DNA of 64,000 nucleotides from Rhizobium leguminosarum (lineage in GTDB: Bacteria; Pseudomonadota; Alphaproteobacteria; Rhizobiales; Rhizobiaceae). Below are positions 63,774 to 64,000 of this stretch, in pieces (position 1 is the first letter of the stretch; each line of letters starts with the position of its first letter). The DNA lies in contig NZ_CP016286.1 of the NCBI RefSeq assembly GCF_001679785.1, positions 4,784,501 to 4,848,500 on the forward strand, in the 5' to 3' direction. The position numbers and the translations under genes were made by a program. The notes beneath the pieces are model-generated. The model did no database searches and was not told the origin of the DNA. It was given only the letters and a program-made list of their open reading frames with translations.

Positions 63774-64000
63774 ATGGCGCAACCACCTGCACTCCCCCTT
63801 CCAAAAGTCGCCCCCAACCTGCGCGATGTCGGATTTGCCCTCGGCATCATCGGCATTATCTGCATTCTCTTCCTGCCGATCCCGCCGTTCCTGATCGATA
63901 TGGGACTGGCCTTCTCGATCGCCTTCTCGGTGCTGATCCTGATGGTCGCGCTGTGGATCCAGAAGCCGCTCGATTTCTCGTCTTTCCCAACCATTCTGCT
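63774..64000 (+). CDS. flhA: Flagellar export protein FlhA (partial, runs off the window)
   Basis: The first 75 residues of FlhA: a short proline-rich start ([20 protein letters not shown]) and the first membrane helices ([41 protein letters not shown]), then the conserved [12 protein letters not shown]. The remainder lies beyond the end of the window. Confidence 0.93.
   Translation, partial: MAQPPALPLPKVAPNLRDVGFALGIIGIICILFLPIPPFLIDMGLAFSIAFSVLILMVALWIQKPLDFSSFPTIL

Noticed and set aside
1..64000. Insertion sequence, prophage, integrase or tRNA-linked island
   Set aside because: No transposase, recombinase, phage structural gene or tRNA was found, and base composition is even apart from a few intergenic gaps.

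Overview
The window is about 64 kb of GC-rich alphaproteobacterial chromosome. It comes from a Rhizobium close to R. etli / R. leguminosarum, or a near relative. The evidence is a complete rhizobial chemotaxis-flagellar cluster in the expected order (che operon, fliF, visNR, flhB-fliG-fliN-fliM-motA, flgF-fliI, flgB...fliP, tandem flagellins, motBC-fliK, rem, flgE-flgK-flgL-flaF-flbT-flgD-fliQ-flhA). Rhizobium-type intergenic mosaic repeats (RIME-like) support this. No IS element, prophage, tRNA, rRNA or CRISPR array was seen.

Layout. 1-17.3 kb is a flank of general genes: a DMT exporter, a glyoxalase/hydrolase fusion, a group of two-component and LuxR proteins (2.7-9.9 kb) separated by a structured non-coding stretch, a fused SecDF, a CPA2 antiporter, a small XRE regulator and a GT39 membrane transferase. 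17.4-25.8 kb is the che operon: a soluble globin-type receptor, then cheS-cheY1-cheA-cheW-cheR-cheB-cheY2-cheD-cheT. 26.0-29.6 kb holds fliF and the master regulators visN-visR. 29.7-35.1 kb (minus strand) holds motA-fliM-fliN-fliG-flhB and an unknown gene. 35.4-44.5 kb carries flgF-fliI-orf, then flgB-flgC-fliE-flgG-flgA-flgI-motE-flgH-fliL-fliP. 44.7-46.6 kb (minus) is a TPR/GT41 glycosyltransferase beside the flagellins. 47.1-51.6 kb has flaA, flaB, flaC and a divergent flaD. 51.8-57.0 kb has a FliH-like gene, motB, motC, fliK and a transglycosylase. 57.3-64 kb has rem, then the hook, filament-junction and export genes, ending inside flhA.

How they work together. VisN/VisR are known to activate rem, and Rem is known to activate the structural operons. 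I see a shared box (C-R-C-R-CAAG, then 10 nt, then TA) upstream of six structural promoters (motA, fliF, flgB, the FliH-like/motB operon, flgE, flhA), with looser forms before flgF and the che operon. It is a candidate class II / Rem-dependent promoter signature. flaA, flaB and flaC share a different upstream design and a 5' leader hairpin that pairs with the Shine-Dalgarno sequence. The flagellin mRNA regulators FlbT and FlaF are encoded 12-15 kb downstream. MotB/MotC/MotE, two CheYs, no CheZ and a CheT with a DxxxQ motif fit the rhizobial unidirectional, speed-modulated motor.

All calls come from reading the sequence. Family names are by recognition, not database search. Several starts were moved inside longer open frames on Shine-Dalgarno and family evidence.
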